DNA of 64,000 bases from Dipodascopsis uninucleata var. uninucleata (taxonomy: Eukaryota; Ascomycota; Lipomycetes; Lipomycetales; Lipomycetaceae): positions 310,001-374,000 of the forward strand of contig JAJLTO010000005.1 in NCBI GenBank assembly GCA_030568195.1, given 5' to 3'. Position numbers and translations under genes: made by a program. Position 1 is the first letter of the stretch. Every line of letters starts with the position of its first letter. Below, piece by piece: positions 43,590 through 54,000 of the stretch. Below the pieces are notes generated by a model. The model saw only the letters and a list, made by a program, of their open reading frames with translations, ran no database searches and was not told the DNA's origin.

Positions 43590-45646
43590 TTATAGCTGAA
43601 ACCGTTGGATCATCTGCTTAAAAAACCATGGCACTGTCGTTGACTTGTATCGAAGATTTTCTGATACTTTAAACGGCACAGGACTAAAATTGACGAGCAA
43701 ATATTTTAGTTTTCAAACTGAAATGAGTTCCTATGTATGTAAATCTAGAAATACTTACATTGACGATTTTCTAAATACATCATCGACTGTCCATTTGGTA
43801 CTATCTGAAGACGTATAACGTGTGTTGACTACTGGTGTTGATACAGGTAAAAGCACTCCACACTCCCAGTTTCTAAAAAATTTGTTAGATAGAGAATCAT
43901 TAGAATGATTCTTTAGCTTCTTGGCTCACCTCACGTGTATTTTTGGTTCGTTAACATTTGCATTTAATTTGCCCCTGCCATAGTTAGCACGCATCTAGCA
44001 AGTCATAAAAGGACTAACCTACCATGCAGACTCTGATATATTTGCACTTCCCACATAAGCATAGCCAGCAATATTATTTATAGGATTGTCTATTCGTACT
44101 AGCAGCATCTTGCTATGCATCTGACAGCCATTGCGTGCTGATTGTGCATCAAACATGATCTCTCGTGGAAATCCTGGCTTGGACCAGTAGGATTCTTGAA
44201 AACAGATAACACCTGCCGTATCTTTTCCGCCTTTCGAAAGAACTATAGTTTCATGTGAAGGAAAATAGAGTCTAAATCGATTGACGATCGCAGGAAATGA
44301 GATACTCGGCGCCCTATATCCCGCTGTGGATACTTCTCCACTCGCCGCTTTATACAAATTTGTCAGGTAAGTACTCGTAAGTGATCCTACTGACGATGCT
44401 AGATAGTCCATACGAATGCGTCCATTAATCTTATTATTAATTCCTATTAAGGATCGCACACTTGTAGCAAGACTGAACAAGCCTGTAAATGTCGGATTTG
44501 TTGAGAGCGTATATGATCCGGCTATAGAATGGACAAACCGTACATTTTCAGTATTTCTCCACACGACTCCGTTCTTGAGTAGCTCTATGATATCATCAAA
44601 TACACCTTGATGTCTCATGAAACAAATAAGCTGATCAGCAAATTCTGACTCCACAATTTGATCACTGCGAGCTTTTCGCTCAAAGTCCTGGACATATACA
44701 ATATTTTCGATTATTCCTGTTTCTCCCCAGTCGTACGCTTCCAAATTTGCGCTAGGAATACATACTCGTACAAACTTGTCAAACACAAGTATTTGAAGCT
44801 TCGAATGCATGCATCCACCGGAATTACGAGGTACACATACCCTAAAGGGTAGCTTTTTGTAAATGTTTGGATCTTGCCTATCTGAAGGGTTGTGAATGAC
44901 GAACGAGAGCTTTGTTCGACTGGGGTCAACCTTTTCTAAAATCCAGTTATAGTCAATTTGAAATGCAGATAGCAGTGCCATCCGTAGGTGATCCTTATGG
45001 AAGTTAGTACGATCAATAAATTCAGTATTCTTCGTGATACTATTGCGTGATCAGTGTGACTTACAGCTTCTAATATCTCGTCGATTGTGATATCGTCGCC
45101 CTTTCTGTCATAGCCTGCAACCGCGGTCTTCTTTACTACTCCCAATGGAAACTTCATATTATTTGCAGTTTCCATCTTGGAGCGTTTAGATAGTTCAAAC
45201 TCATCGGAGTCTACTGTATCTTCTATCATGGTATCATCAACTTGCACGACGTCAATATCGGATTCATCTGGTTCACGCTTTCGTTTCGGACGCATGCCAC
45301 CAGCCTTTCTTGCTATTCTAGCAAGCCTCTCTTTTTCCATGGCAGCACGATCAAGTAGTGCCAAAAACGGCTTAGGTCGATCCACTTCGGACGTGTCAGT
45401 CTTATCCTGTTCATGTCCCATGTTTATAGTCACCCTAGGCACGTCGCTGTTGGATGCAATTGGTGGATTTATGTAGTCTTGATTTTCTTTATTGTCTATG
45501 TTTCGAGCGATATCAAGTCGATTATGTCCTTCTATATTACTCCCGTCGACTCCAAATACTTTCCTATCTGCGTTTTTATTATTACTACCGAATTTCTCTG
45601 TATCTGATTCCGAATCTGATATGTTTATAATGTCCTGACTAGCCAT
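43590..45646 (-). CDS. TDP1: Tyrosyl-DNA phosphodiesterase 1, 5 exons
   Basis: Exons are 45065-45646, 44023-44993, 43930-43974, 43759-43872 and 43590-43683, 1806 nt giving 601 aa, close to human TDP1. Both HKN catalytic motifs are present: MHSKLQILVFDKFVRVCIPS with the downstream NLEAYDW, and MHSKMLLVRI followed by YVGSANISESAWG. The end IPVPF...VPWFF is typical. Tdp1 removes topoisomerase I peptides and other 3' adducts from DNA. The N-terminal 190 residues are disordered and open with IINISDSESD, a likely SUMO-interaction motif, and contain a KRKR nuclear signal. The first ATG is at 45646; an upstream TTG in frame was not used. Confidence 0.93.
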
Positions 45647-46059
45647 CGTACTTTGTCCTCTAATACGTGGCAACTAATGCTAAACACGATTCCAGATTAA
45701 AATACTGATTTTCTTTTCGCTATAGCGATAGATATTTAAAGGCAGCTACTTGTAATTCTCTATAATTCTAGTGAGTTGATCTTGTAATCATTGCATGTGT
45801 TTTTTAAACTGTTGTATTATGGCAGCTGCATATTTAGAAAGTGAAGAGGTAATTTTACGCCGCTCTAGTTCGTCAAAAAGCCGCATGAATTCAGTATCAG
45901 TATTTGAGCTATTCAACATAGGACATTTGTTTCTCATAAAAATATCAAACAAATAAATCCATACATATCTCTATTATGATATAGATAAGAGTACATTAAG
46001 CATACAATTTTGCTCTTGATTATTTGTTAATATTAATATAATATAATACATGCAGGGCC
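45647..46059. other. Spacer between TDP1 and the SDR-like gene
   Basis: It holds a 45-codon plus-strand frame at 45819-45956 that starts MAAAYLESEE. It has no recognised family and its coding status is doubtful. Confidence 0.3.
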
Positions 46060-47536
46060 TTATTCTCCGGCAATCTCTCTTTTCTGAGAATCACTCAATG
46101 GTTCTGTATTGGCAGAATAGCTTATCTCGAGAAGATCTTCCATTTCTTCGCTCACTGTCCTTAGTTTATCCTTGGTTTGCTCTATCGCGTCGACTCCTGC
46201 TACTATACGGCCTGGAGGATTTGTAATACCCGCAATATTCATTATAGCCCACGTGGTCTGTTGTTATTCACGATTAATTGTTAATAAAGTAAAGATACAG
46301 GCAACGTTAGTGAGTGAACTTACATCCTTCACTAAATATTCTGAATTAGCTTCTGCGCTATTAAATAAAGTCCTAACTTTAGCATTCACTGTATGCTTGT
46401 AATGTTCCATTTGCTTTGCAGTAAGTATTGGTGCGGTTAATACTCTGTTAAATTGACGAATATATTAGTAACGCGAAGACTACACAAATTGTATATGAGT
46501 ACATACGTTGCTTCGAGAGAGGGTTGGACGATAGTAACTTTAATATTAAACGGTGCAACCTCGAAAGCCAGTGCCTGAAATAATGTTAGTACAAATTCGT
46601 ATGCGTCGGAGAATAACTAGATGTACATACCTCGCAATATCCTTCAAGTGCGTGTGTTGCAGATGAAAGTAGTCCTAAGCTAGGAGTTCCCATTGCACCA
46701 CCTACAATAATAAGTCTATTAGTAATAATTATTAATCAAAAGATGTTAGTATACTGCAATCTAAAGGATGTCATACTTATACCTGTGACACAGATGATGT
46801 GGCCGGTCATTTGCTCGCGCATGTATGGTAATACTGTAGATATTATATTACAAGGACCGTAAAACACGGTCTCTAATTGTTCTCGAAATTGCCACTCCGT
46901 GACTTCTTCAATCGCGCCTATGACAGCTATTCAAAATCTGCTTAGTAAACTGACATCGCATACAGGCACAAGACACTACTATATAAAAAACTGGAACCTA
47001 CTTTTGAGTGAACAGCTAAAAAGAATACTATAGTCAATCCCGATACCTCCCATATCTATCAAGGAATGCTACTCACCTTATAAGAACATCTATCCTGTTC
47101 CATTTTCTCATTAAGATGACTAGTGAGCTCTGACATAGTGGCTTATTTCTGAAATGCAAATCAAATTGTCAACAGTCAGAGATCCAATTATATTCTGATT
47201 TGAGTTTATGCTTAAACAATGAACTGACCTCGTGTCCAAATCTAGTATCAGTAGATTATTCTGATAGACATTATATAAGTCCGCTAAAGGGCCTACTGCT
47301 TCCGTTTTGCATCCAGCTGCCACTTTGTGACCCTTCTTCAATGCTTCGACCGCAACTGATCTGCCAATAGGAGTATCACAGTCTGTGATGAACCATACTT
47401 TGGGCACAAACTTGTTCGCTTGCACAACTGGTGATTTTCCTGAATCTGCTGTCGATGATTTCCACCCAAGTGATCCCAGTAAATCAGACGTCGAAGACGC
47501 GTGTGCCTGGTTATCCACGGGTCTTGATTTGGGCAT
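46060..47536 (-). CDS. Short-chain dehydrogenase-like protein with degenerate active site, 8 exons
   Basis: Exons are 47229-47536, 47077-47148, 47002-47015 (14 nt), 46783-46926, 46631-46701, 46507-46574, 46324-46444 and 46060-46257, 996 nt giving 331 aa with matching phases. The fold is that of classical SDRs of the Ayr1 type: VWFITDCDTPIGRSVAVEAL, WNRIDVLI, VIGAIEEVTEWQFREQ, GPCNIISTVLPYMREQMTGH, ALEGYCEALAFEVAPFNIKV. The functional residues are missing. The TGxxxGIG nucleotide loop reads TDCDTPIG (51-58), the NNAG position reads SCSL, and the YxxxK pair is Leu191 and Thr195. Catalysis as a dehydrogenase is therefore unlikely. A structural or regulatory role is inference. Confidence 0.8.
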
Positions 47537-48112
47537 TCCAAATATTATAGACCTTGTTTGTTTACGTCTCGCTCTTATATTCCAAAGTCCGCAACAAACT
47601 TAGCTAAAAGAAATAGCTCCCTTATAAAGCTGCCACACATTAGCCGTATGTACTGCTTGTCTGTGTTTCATTAATTTGATCGCAATCCTAGAGATAGTGT
47701 TCGAAAGCTTTGTGTCTTTTTAGTTGATTGTACTCTACGACGGCAAGATTTCGGTGAAAGAGGTATAACTTTTTTGAGCCGCACTTACAATTGAGAGGAT
47801 TTTCATTTACAGAAAATTTAGTCGGCAATGACATCGTACTCAATTACTATAATACGAAGATTTTATACAGTAATATACATCACACTATAAGCACACTTTA
47901 ACAAAGTCATACATAAAGATCTTCCTATGCCTCACGAACATTCATATACAAAGAGCGTTCGTTCGTGTTAACATATGCTCTTTGTATCAACTATGTAATA
48001 TTTTATTCAGTCCGGTAAAAATATATGTAATAGCTTGTCTACTGTTTGCTGGAGTTCTGCCACACTAGTATTTGTTTTGCTTTGTAAATGATTACGCTAT
48101 AAGAAACTAGAA
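47537..48112. other. Intergenic region between SDR-like gene and SLD7
   Basis: About 580 bp of AT-rich sequence. It contains an inverted repeat around 47945-47992 (a 13-14 nt arm, ACAAAGAGC/GCTCTTTGT) that could form a hairpin in the 3' flank of SLD7. Confidence 0.4.
47947..47990. repeat. Short inverted repeat (hairpin), possible 3'-end signal
   Basis: ATACAAAGAGCGT and ATGCTCTTTGTAT form an imperfect stem of about 13 bp around a loop of some 17 nt. It lies 120 bp beyond the SLD7 stop codon, in the 3' flank. Confidence 0.45.
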
Positions 48113-49327
48113 TTAGAAAATATTTTCTTCAGCACAAAAAGTTGCGTATTCTTGAAAGAATTTAGGACTTACAAGAGCAAACACTGATGCCTTATATGTA
48201 TGATGATATAAACTCTTAAATTCAACATGTTCTCGGTGTATTCCTCTAATCCTAAGAGCTGCAAGGACCATTCTTTGTAACATAATATTACTTTTTCTAG
48301 TCTGTGGTTGACCGTCAATGTAACTGAGATCCGATTTATCGCGAGTATCACTGTCATCCTCAATTTTTATTACGTTTATAACATTTGAATTGTTTTCTGA
48401 GAGTGATGGCCGTTGTTGAAATTTATGGTTATCATTTTGCTGTTGTAATTTCATTGAAGTTCTTCGTTGAAGGAGCTGATCCAGTTTTTCATTGCGTCTC
48501 ATAGCATTATTTGCATCTTTGATGTCTTCGTCAGAAGGATCAAGGAAGACGCCTTGGATGTTACTAAGGAATTGCAGATCGCCTAAAGTGTCAAAGTTAG
48601 GTATGATGTCAGTGAAATTATTTGGTATATATAAAGGAATTGCCACTATAGATGCACTGTACTTCATCTGAGCACTTGTATTAAGCGATGACAGGTTAGA
48701 AGATGAAGAATTTGGAGGAGTAGGCAAACCTGCTCTGTTGGATTCCCTCGATATTAATTTACACATGAAGCATAAAGTCGTAATTTTTGTAGATTTTGGA
48801 AAGATATCTACTATGAGAGCTCTAGATCCCAATCCCTCTTCGATAGATATCTGTAGATATTAGAACTCGGGTTATTATGGTCCTTGAAATAGTTGCTGAA
48901 GATTAACTCACATCGTTAAGAAATACTCGCTTCATGAATATCATTGTCTCTGGCAACGTAGAATATCTAACCAGCTAATTAGTAACATTATAACGCAGGT
49001 CATTTGATGTGATACATACATATCAAGTAATGGACCAGATACCGTCCAGAGAGGTATTTCACCCGCATCAATATAGGCTGCGATTGAGAGAGTAGCATCC
49101 GGTGAGATGATCTCATTTGATTTAAATTTTGTAGCACTCCAAATTTGAACGTCTTCTATCGACGCCAGTCCAGATCCTAAAAACCTAGAATCAATAGAAC
49201 CTGTCCAAATCTGTCTATATTGGTGGTTTAAAGGCGGCATGACGGCCTGATTACCGCGGTTATTTGAGATGCTTGATTGTTTAATATTTACCAGTTCTTC
49301 TACGCGTCCACTATAATATCGTGCCAT
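48113..49327 (-). CDS. SLD7: Sld7-like DNA replication initiation protein, 3 exons
   Basis: Exons are 49020-49327, 48912-48966 and 48113-48850, 1101 nt giving 366 aa in phase. The C-terminal 70 residues match the Sld7/MTBP C-terminal domain: LQRMVLAALRIRGIHREHVE then EFKSLYHHTYKASVFAL, the dimerisation module. The N-terminal half, with IWTGSIDSRFLGSG and SIAAYIDAGEIPLWTVSGP, fits the Sld3-binding domain. Sld7 partners Sld3 in CDK-dependent loading of Cdc45 at origins. The protein is longer than baker's-yeast Sld7 (257 aa) because of a Ser/Asn/Gln-rich linker. The C-terminal match is the main evidence. Confidence 0.75.
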
Positions 49328-49432
49328 TCAATTACCACAATGACCGCTTTGGAGGAGGGTATTATCCTGAGCCACATAATATGCGGCTTGATTTTCAATT
49401 TTCTGCAGGGTATAGCCCTAGATACAATAAAG

Positions 49433-49440
49433 CAGTCACA
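49433..49440 (+). promoter_or_regulatory. Homol-D box of uL23 gene
   Basis: An exact CAGTCACA about 135 bp before the uL23 start codon. It is preceded at 49406-49420 by AGGGTATAGCCCTA, which holds inverted AGGG/CCCT half-sites like those in the uL2/eL42 promoter. Confidence 0.75.
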
Positions 49441-49572
49441 GAAATAGTTTCGAGCTAGATGGGAATTTCCAACGACACTGCGTCGGCAAAGTCAGAATGA
49501 TAGTACTTCCGTAAGGAACGCTGCGAGAGGATTCTTTTACTGTATAGACAACAGACATATACACCAGCAATA

Positions 49573-50365
49573 ATGGCTCCAAAGGCTAAAAGTAAGTTGT
49601 TTCTACATCTCATCAACGTGTAACACTACAATCATAATGAATAGTTTGGTTTTAGTAGTGTATAAGAAGTTATATTATAGAGAGGATTTTTATGAGTAGT
49701 GTGCAGTATTTGAAGTGCAAGCAACTCAGTCAGTTAATTATTGAAGTTAGAGAAGCATTTTTCTCATATTATGACAAGGAATTTGAGAATGTTAATGTTA
49801 CTGCTACTTGAATTAATTGAAATATTTTGAATATATATGAGGGTGTAATATAAGGATACAAGATCAGTTGTCAGAATTTGTTATTTGGTTTGTGTATTAT
49901 GCAAGATATTTCAAGAACTAATAGTGATATGTTATAGCTCCTGCTACTCAGAAGGCGGTTGCCGCTAAGAAGGCGGTTGCCAAAGGTATTAATGGCAAGA
50001 AGGTCCTCAAGGTCCGTACTTCTGCTACCTTTCGTTTACCAAAGACCCTTCGTTTGCCAAGACAGCCAAAATATCAACGCAAGTCGATTGCTCATGCTCC
50101 TCGTCTTGATCAGTATAAGGTCATTATTGGACCTCACAGCAATGAGACTACCATGAAGAAGTTGGAAGAGTCAAACACCATTGTTTTTATTGTTGACATT
50201 AAGGCTAACAAGAGACACATTAAGGATGCATTCAAGAGCCTTTACAATGTTGATGTTGCTAAGGTTACTACTCTTATTACTCCTACTGGTACTAAGAAAG
50301 CTTACATAAGACTTGCATCTGAGTCAGACGTTTTGGATGTTGCCAACAGAGTTGGTTTCATTTGA
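49573..50365 (+). CDS. RPL25: 60S ribosomal protein uL23 (Rpl25/L23a), 2 exons
   Basis: Exons are 49573-49591 and 49938-50365, giving 148 aa. The N-terminal extension is Ala/Lys-rich ([15 protein letters not shown]). The globular part is intact: [39 protein letters not shown], and the end [20 protein letters not shown]. uL23 surrounds the polypeptide exit tunnel and docks SRP and other exit-site factors. The 346-nt intron is the longest in the window. Convergent RAM1 ends 186 bp downstream. Confidence 0.95.
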
Positions 50366-50551
50366 ATTGTCTTTTTTCCATTTCAACAAGAGTTAAAAAA
50401 GCAAGGATACTTGTGGGTTTTGTATTTATGTAATCTAGTTGTCGGAAAAATTGAATTGAAATACATAGTTATATATACTTAGAAATATTTTTGACATACT
50501 CATTGTTCAAATTCAACTTCCATGATTCTTTTGATAGAATTAAATATACGT

Positions 50552-51946
50552 TCACTTCAAAAAAAACTTATACATTTCTTCTGCTTTGCCCCAAGGAAGG
50601 ACATAAACGGGATTTACTGGTTCTACCACATTCTCGGGTATAATCTGATTTACATCTGGCATTTCGGGCTCATAATCCCACATGAATCCCCATTCACCCA
50701 ACTCCTGAGGGCACATGTAATTCTCAGTGGAAAAAATATAGCGGTATTGACATTCAGATAAACCAGCTAGATTATATACTGAATGATAATAATCTGGTGA
50801 CTTACCAGGTTTGTCACGAAGCCCACCACGAGATGCCTGACAGCAATAAAGGATGTATTTTTGAAGATCCGGCTTAGACCATAAAGGACGTATAGGAGCT
50901 GATAGTATTCTAGGTAAAATTCCTTCCAGGATCGCCCAAGATCCTCCAACCCACCAACTGTAACAGCCGTCTACCAACTTATTAGAACGACCTGAGAAGC
51001 CGCCTTCGGGTTGATACTGTCTCGCTGACAGCCATGATAAAAGCAGGTCAATGTTCAGGTGCTTAGGAAAGAGCTCAATTGGTGACCCAAGTAGCGATAA
51101 CGCTGCGAGTCCACAGAAGGTGTAACCTCCATGGGCCTCGTTATTAGGGAACCCACCTAAGCCTCCTTCATAAGTTTGACATCTGGAAATCCAATTCGCT
51201 GTGCCTTCAACAAGTTGTGGTGTTAATATACCCAAGAGAGACGCGCTGGCCATCGCACAATAGACAGCTCTAATATCTTCTTCTCCTCCTTCGGTCATTT
51301 TAAATCCGCCGTCTGGTTGCTTCAGAGTGAGCATCCATTTATAAATTTCGACTCTATTGAGCTTGGCAAAGGCCACCTTGTTTCCTGCAATTGCTAATAC
51401 ATTTAATGCAGCATAGGTTGGTGCCAAATGTGCCTTTTGGCCATTACCTCCACCGAAGCCACCAGACTCAGCATCCCAGCAAGCAAAAACTGAGTCGACA
51501 ATCCTGCTGCTTAGTTCTGCCGTAATTGTGTCAGGATCCAGTAGATATGACGCTAATAACGGCCAATACATGAGCCAGGTTTTAGAAGCATCCAATCCAG
51601 TGAAATTACTCGGCAAAACCTCTGTTAATGGATAGCTAAGAAAGTCAAGATGTTGCTTTCGGTGGAGTTTTGGGAGTTGTCCATATGTAAAGAGTTTACT
51701 GCATGCTTCCGCGGTTTCATCCTGTATCTTGGAGGTTTCCGTCGCAAAACTGTCTATGATCTTCGGACTGTCGTAGTGTAGCTTATTGAGCTCTCGGCTT
51801 ATTTCCACTGCTTCTATGTTACTGCTTGAAAACTCCGTAGCCATTTTCCTAGGAAGCGAAGAAGATGAAGCTTTAGATTTCACTAATAAATTCTTATTGA
51901 TGAACTTCTTTGACCTGAAGACTACAACAGGTTTGCGAGTTCTCAT
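50552..51946 (-). CDS. RAM1: Protein farnesyltransferase beta subunit
   Basis: A single exon encodes 464 aa from the first ATG (51946); a second ATG at 51844 (MATEFSSSN) is an alternative start. The alpha/alpha-barrel prenyltransferase repeats are visible: GGFGGGNGQKAHLAPTYAAL, PDGGFKMTEGGEEDIRAVYC, YEGGLGGFPNNEAHGGYTFC, PEGGFSGRSNKLVDGCYSWW. The zinc ligands are the Asp and Cys of VDGCYSWW and the His of SPDYYHSVYNLAGLS. With the alpha subunit Ram2 it farnesylates CAAX proteins such as Ras and a-factor-type pheromones. The active site appears complete. A candidate substrate with a CIIS end lies at 16187-17452. Confidence 0.94.
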   Translation of the reverse strand: MRTRKPVVVFRSKKFINKNLLVKSKASSSSLPRKMATEFSSSNIEAVEISRELNKLHYDSPKIIDSFATETSKIQDETAEACSKLFTYGQLPKLHRKQHLDFLSYPLTEVLPSNFTGLDASKTWLMYWPLLASYLLDPDTITAELSSRIVDSVFACWDAESGGFGGGNGQKAHLAPTYAALNVLAIAGNKVAFAKLNRVEIYKWMLTLKQPDGGFKMTEGGEEDIRAVYCAMASASLLGILTPQLVEGTANWISRCQTYEGGLGGFPNNEAHGGYTFCGLAALSLLGSPIELFPKHLNIDLLLSWLSARQYQPEGGFSGRSNKLVDGCYSWWVGGSWAILEGILPRILSAPIRPLWSKPDLQKYILYCCQASRGGLRDKPGKSPDYYHSVYNLAGLSECQYRYIFSTENYMCPQELGEWGFMWDYEPEMPDVNQIIPENVVEPVNPVYVLPWGKAEEMYKFFLK

Positions 51947-52630
51947 AGTAATCACAGTTAGCCACTCTTCACATCAAGTTCTCAGACTAAATAGATGTAA
52001 AAAAAACACTTCAGGAATATGGCTCCGCAACCCTTCAATTCAGATGATCTCCAGTCTATAAGTATTCTATTGAAATAAGATGATCAACCTCAATTGAGAT
52101 TTTTACTTTACGTTACAAGTGCTGTTGTTCTTTTTACTATTGTTCCCAAAACTAAATAACCATCATCAGTCAAAACGCTAAATTTTTGCTCAATAGTATT
52201 AGTAGCCTTTGGATAGTAGAACCTGAAATTATGAAGACAATTTAAGACTAGGAAGAAGTACTAGCATGAGGATTATATAATAGATCTAATCAATAACCAA
52301 ATCGGCAAGCAATCAATGTTTAGTCAATGAAATGTTGATAATTAACCTAACGCAGTCAAGGCAGCTAACAGTAAGGTATATTGCATAGAATACAAAGCTA
52401 TTTACTAGTACACACTATAAGAGCAAACCGGATATAAAAGTATTAATAAAATATCATAAACTTGATTGGAACGGACTTTTGAAATACTAATTGTCCATAA
52501 GCTACAAACTATGAAATGAGTAGAAGCGTTATGATAACTATAGAGGTCGTTATATGCAAGCTCACAGAAGGCGAAACCATAAAAAAATGAATGTTAAATG
52601 TATGACTTCGTATGTCACATGCTCTCATCT
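51947..52630. other. Intergenic region RAM1 / CAX4
   Basis: About 680 bp with no recognised feature. It should contain the RAM1 promoter and the CAX4 3' flank. Confidence 0.35.
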
Positions 52631-53507
52631 TCAGTTGAATTTTTTCTCTTCCACATAGAAGCGAGGAGCAGCATAATACCACACATAATATATGCGTTCT
52701 CGAGACCATTCTCTAAACTCGTCTTTCACATAAGACCGGTAAAGAGACGTGTCTTTTATGCAAAAATACCGTGATGGTTCTGTATTCAAGATTGCTTCCA
52801 GGATTCCCAATTCCCTTATTAAGACGCATGCGAGAAACCAGAGACTGCCTGTGCAAACTCCTAGAGTCATCCCTACCAGCACTTGCTTCCATGAGTGATA
52901 GAAGAGATATACTCTTGAATACGAGACAAGGATAGTTAGAGACAACAATCCTAAAAACCTTGACTTTCGCTTGAATCTTGAGAAGTGCTTCGCTCTAAAG
53001 TACATCCACAATGTTACGTATGTAGTAAAATATGCAAGAAATTGTGCATGCGATGAGGGAAGACCATATCCCATATTTTTGTCACCATCTAAGTCACGAT
53101 ATTAGTAATGGATCACAATAGCGCTCCAGTTGGTTTAACTTACACATTGGTCGCTCTTCTCTTATAATAATTTTTAAAAGTGACGTAAGTCCCTCTGAGA
53201 GTATCTGGCCTCCCAGTAGCAAGATTGTTTCTGCTTCACGTCGTGAGAATATTAACGTCAAGTACATAACGCACATAAACTGAGGCACGAGAGACAGCCA
53301 TGCCATAAAAAATGCTATGATATCTTTTTCGTCGTAGTAGACATTTGTGAATTGTAATGAATATGGCGAAGGTGGTGGACAAGAACAACTAGATCTTGCA
53401 GCTTCTCCTGTGGGCGAGGAGCTCGTGTTGAGCGCCTTAGCGGTGGCCGTAGAGTTCAAAATACTAAGAAGAGCCAGTCCTATATTTTGAACTATCATTT
53501 TGAGCAT
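52631..53507 (-). CDS. CAX4: Dolichyldiphosphatase (PAP2 family), 2 exons
   Basis: Exons are 53144-53507 and 52631-53088, giving 273 aa. Several hydrophobic helices are visible. The phosphatase motifs are KIIIREERP, GYGLPSSHAQF (catalytic PSSH) and YSRVYLFYHSWKQVLVG. The Gln where other PAP2 enzymes have Asp is typical of dolichyldiphosphatases. The enzyme acts on the lumenal face of the ER and recycles dolichyl-PP released by N-glycosylation. The first 30 residues form a hydrophobic segment that may be a signal anchor. It lies in tandem with glucosidase I on the same strand. Confidence 0.9.
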
Positions 53508-54000
53508 CTTATCGTGAATTAAAAGAAATTATAAGATGAATTCTCCTGTGTCTAGAAATAAGCTGTTATAACGTCACAGGAATGAATATATTTCACGGAT
53601 GCCGATTGGACAACAGCATCTAAAGCTGAACCAAGGCTCTCAACTTCTCTATCAGGTTGTTACAAATTGGCCTGAATTTTGATCTTTGAAGAGGGTTTAT
53701 TAACATCAAAAAAATGAAGGATAGGATGAATGACAAAAATGAACTGATTTCAAGCCAGTTGCTCTTAACGGTGGACAGATATTTTTGTAAGCCAATGTCA
53801 CCTAAACTAGTTTAGTTTCTAGCGCGCGTGCTAGGTAGAAAATTTGACAGATACGCTACGGCACATTTAAGGAATAAAAACTTTCAAAACCATTGTAGAG
53901 CCATGAACAAAACTAATGCTTTTCTCTATTAAGTAATGAGACTATTTACATAGAATTAAGACAATCATATGCTAACTAGGACTAAAAAGAAAAAAAATAC
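53508..54000. other. Intergenic region CAX4 / glucosidase I
   Basis: About 490 bp with no recognised feature. Confidence 0.35.
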
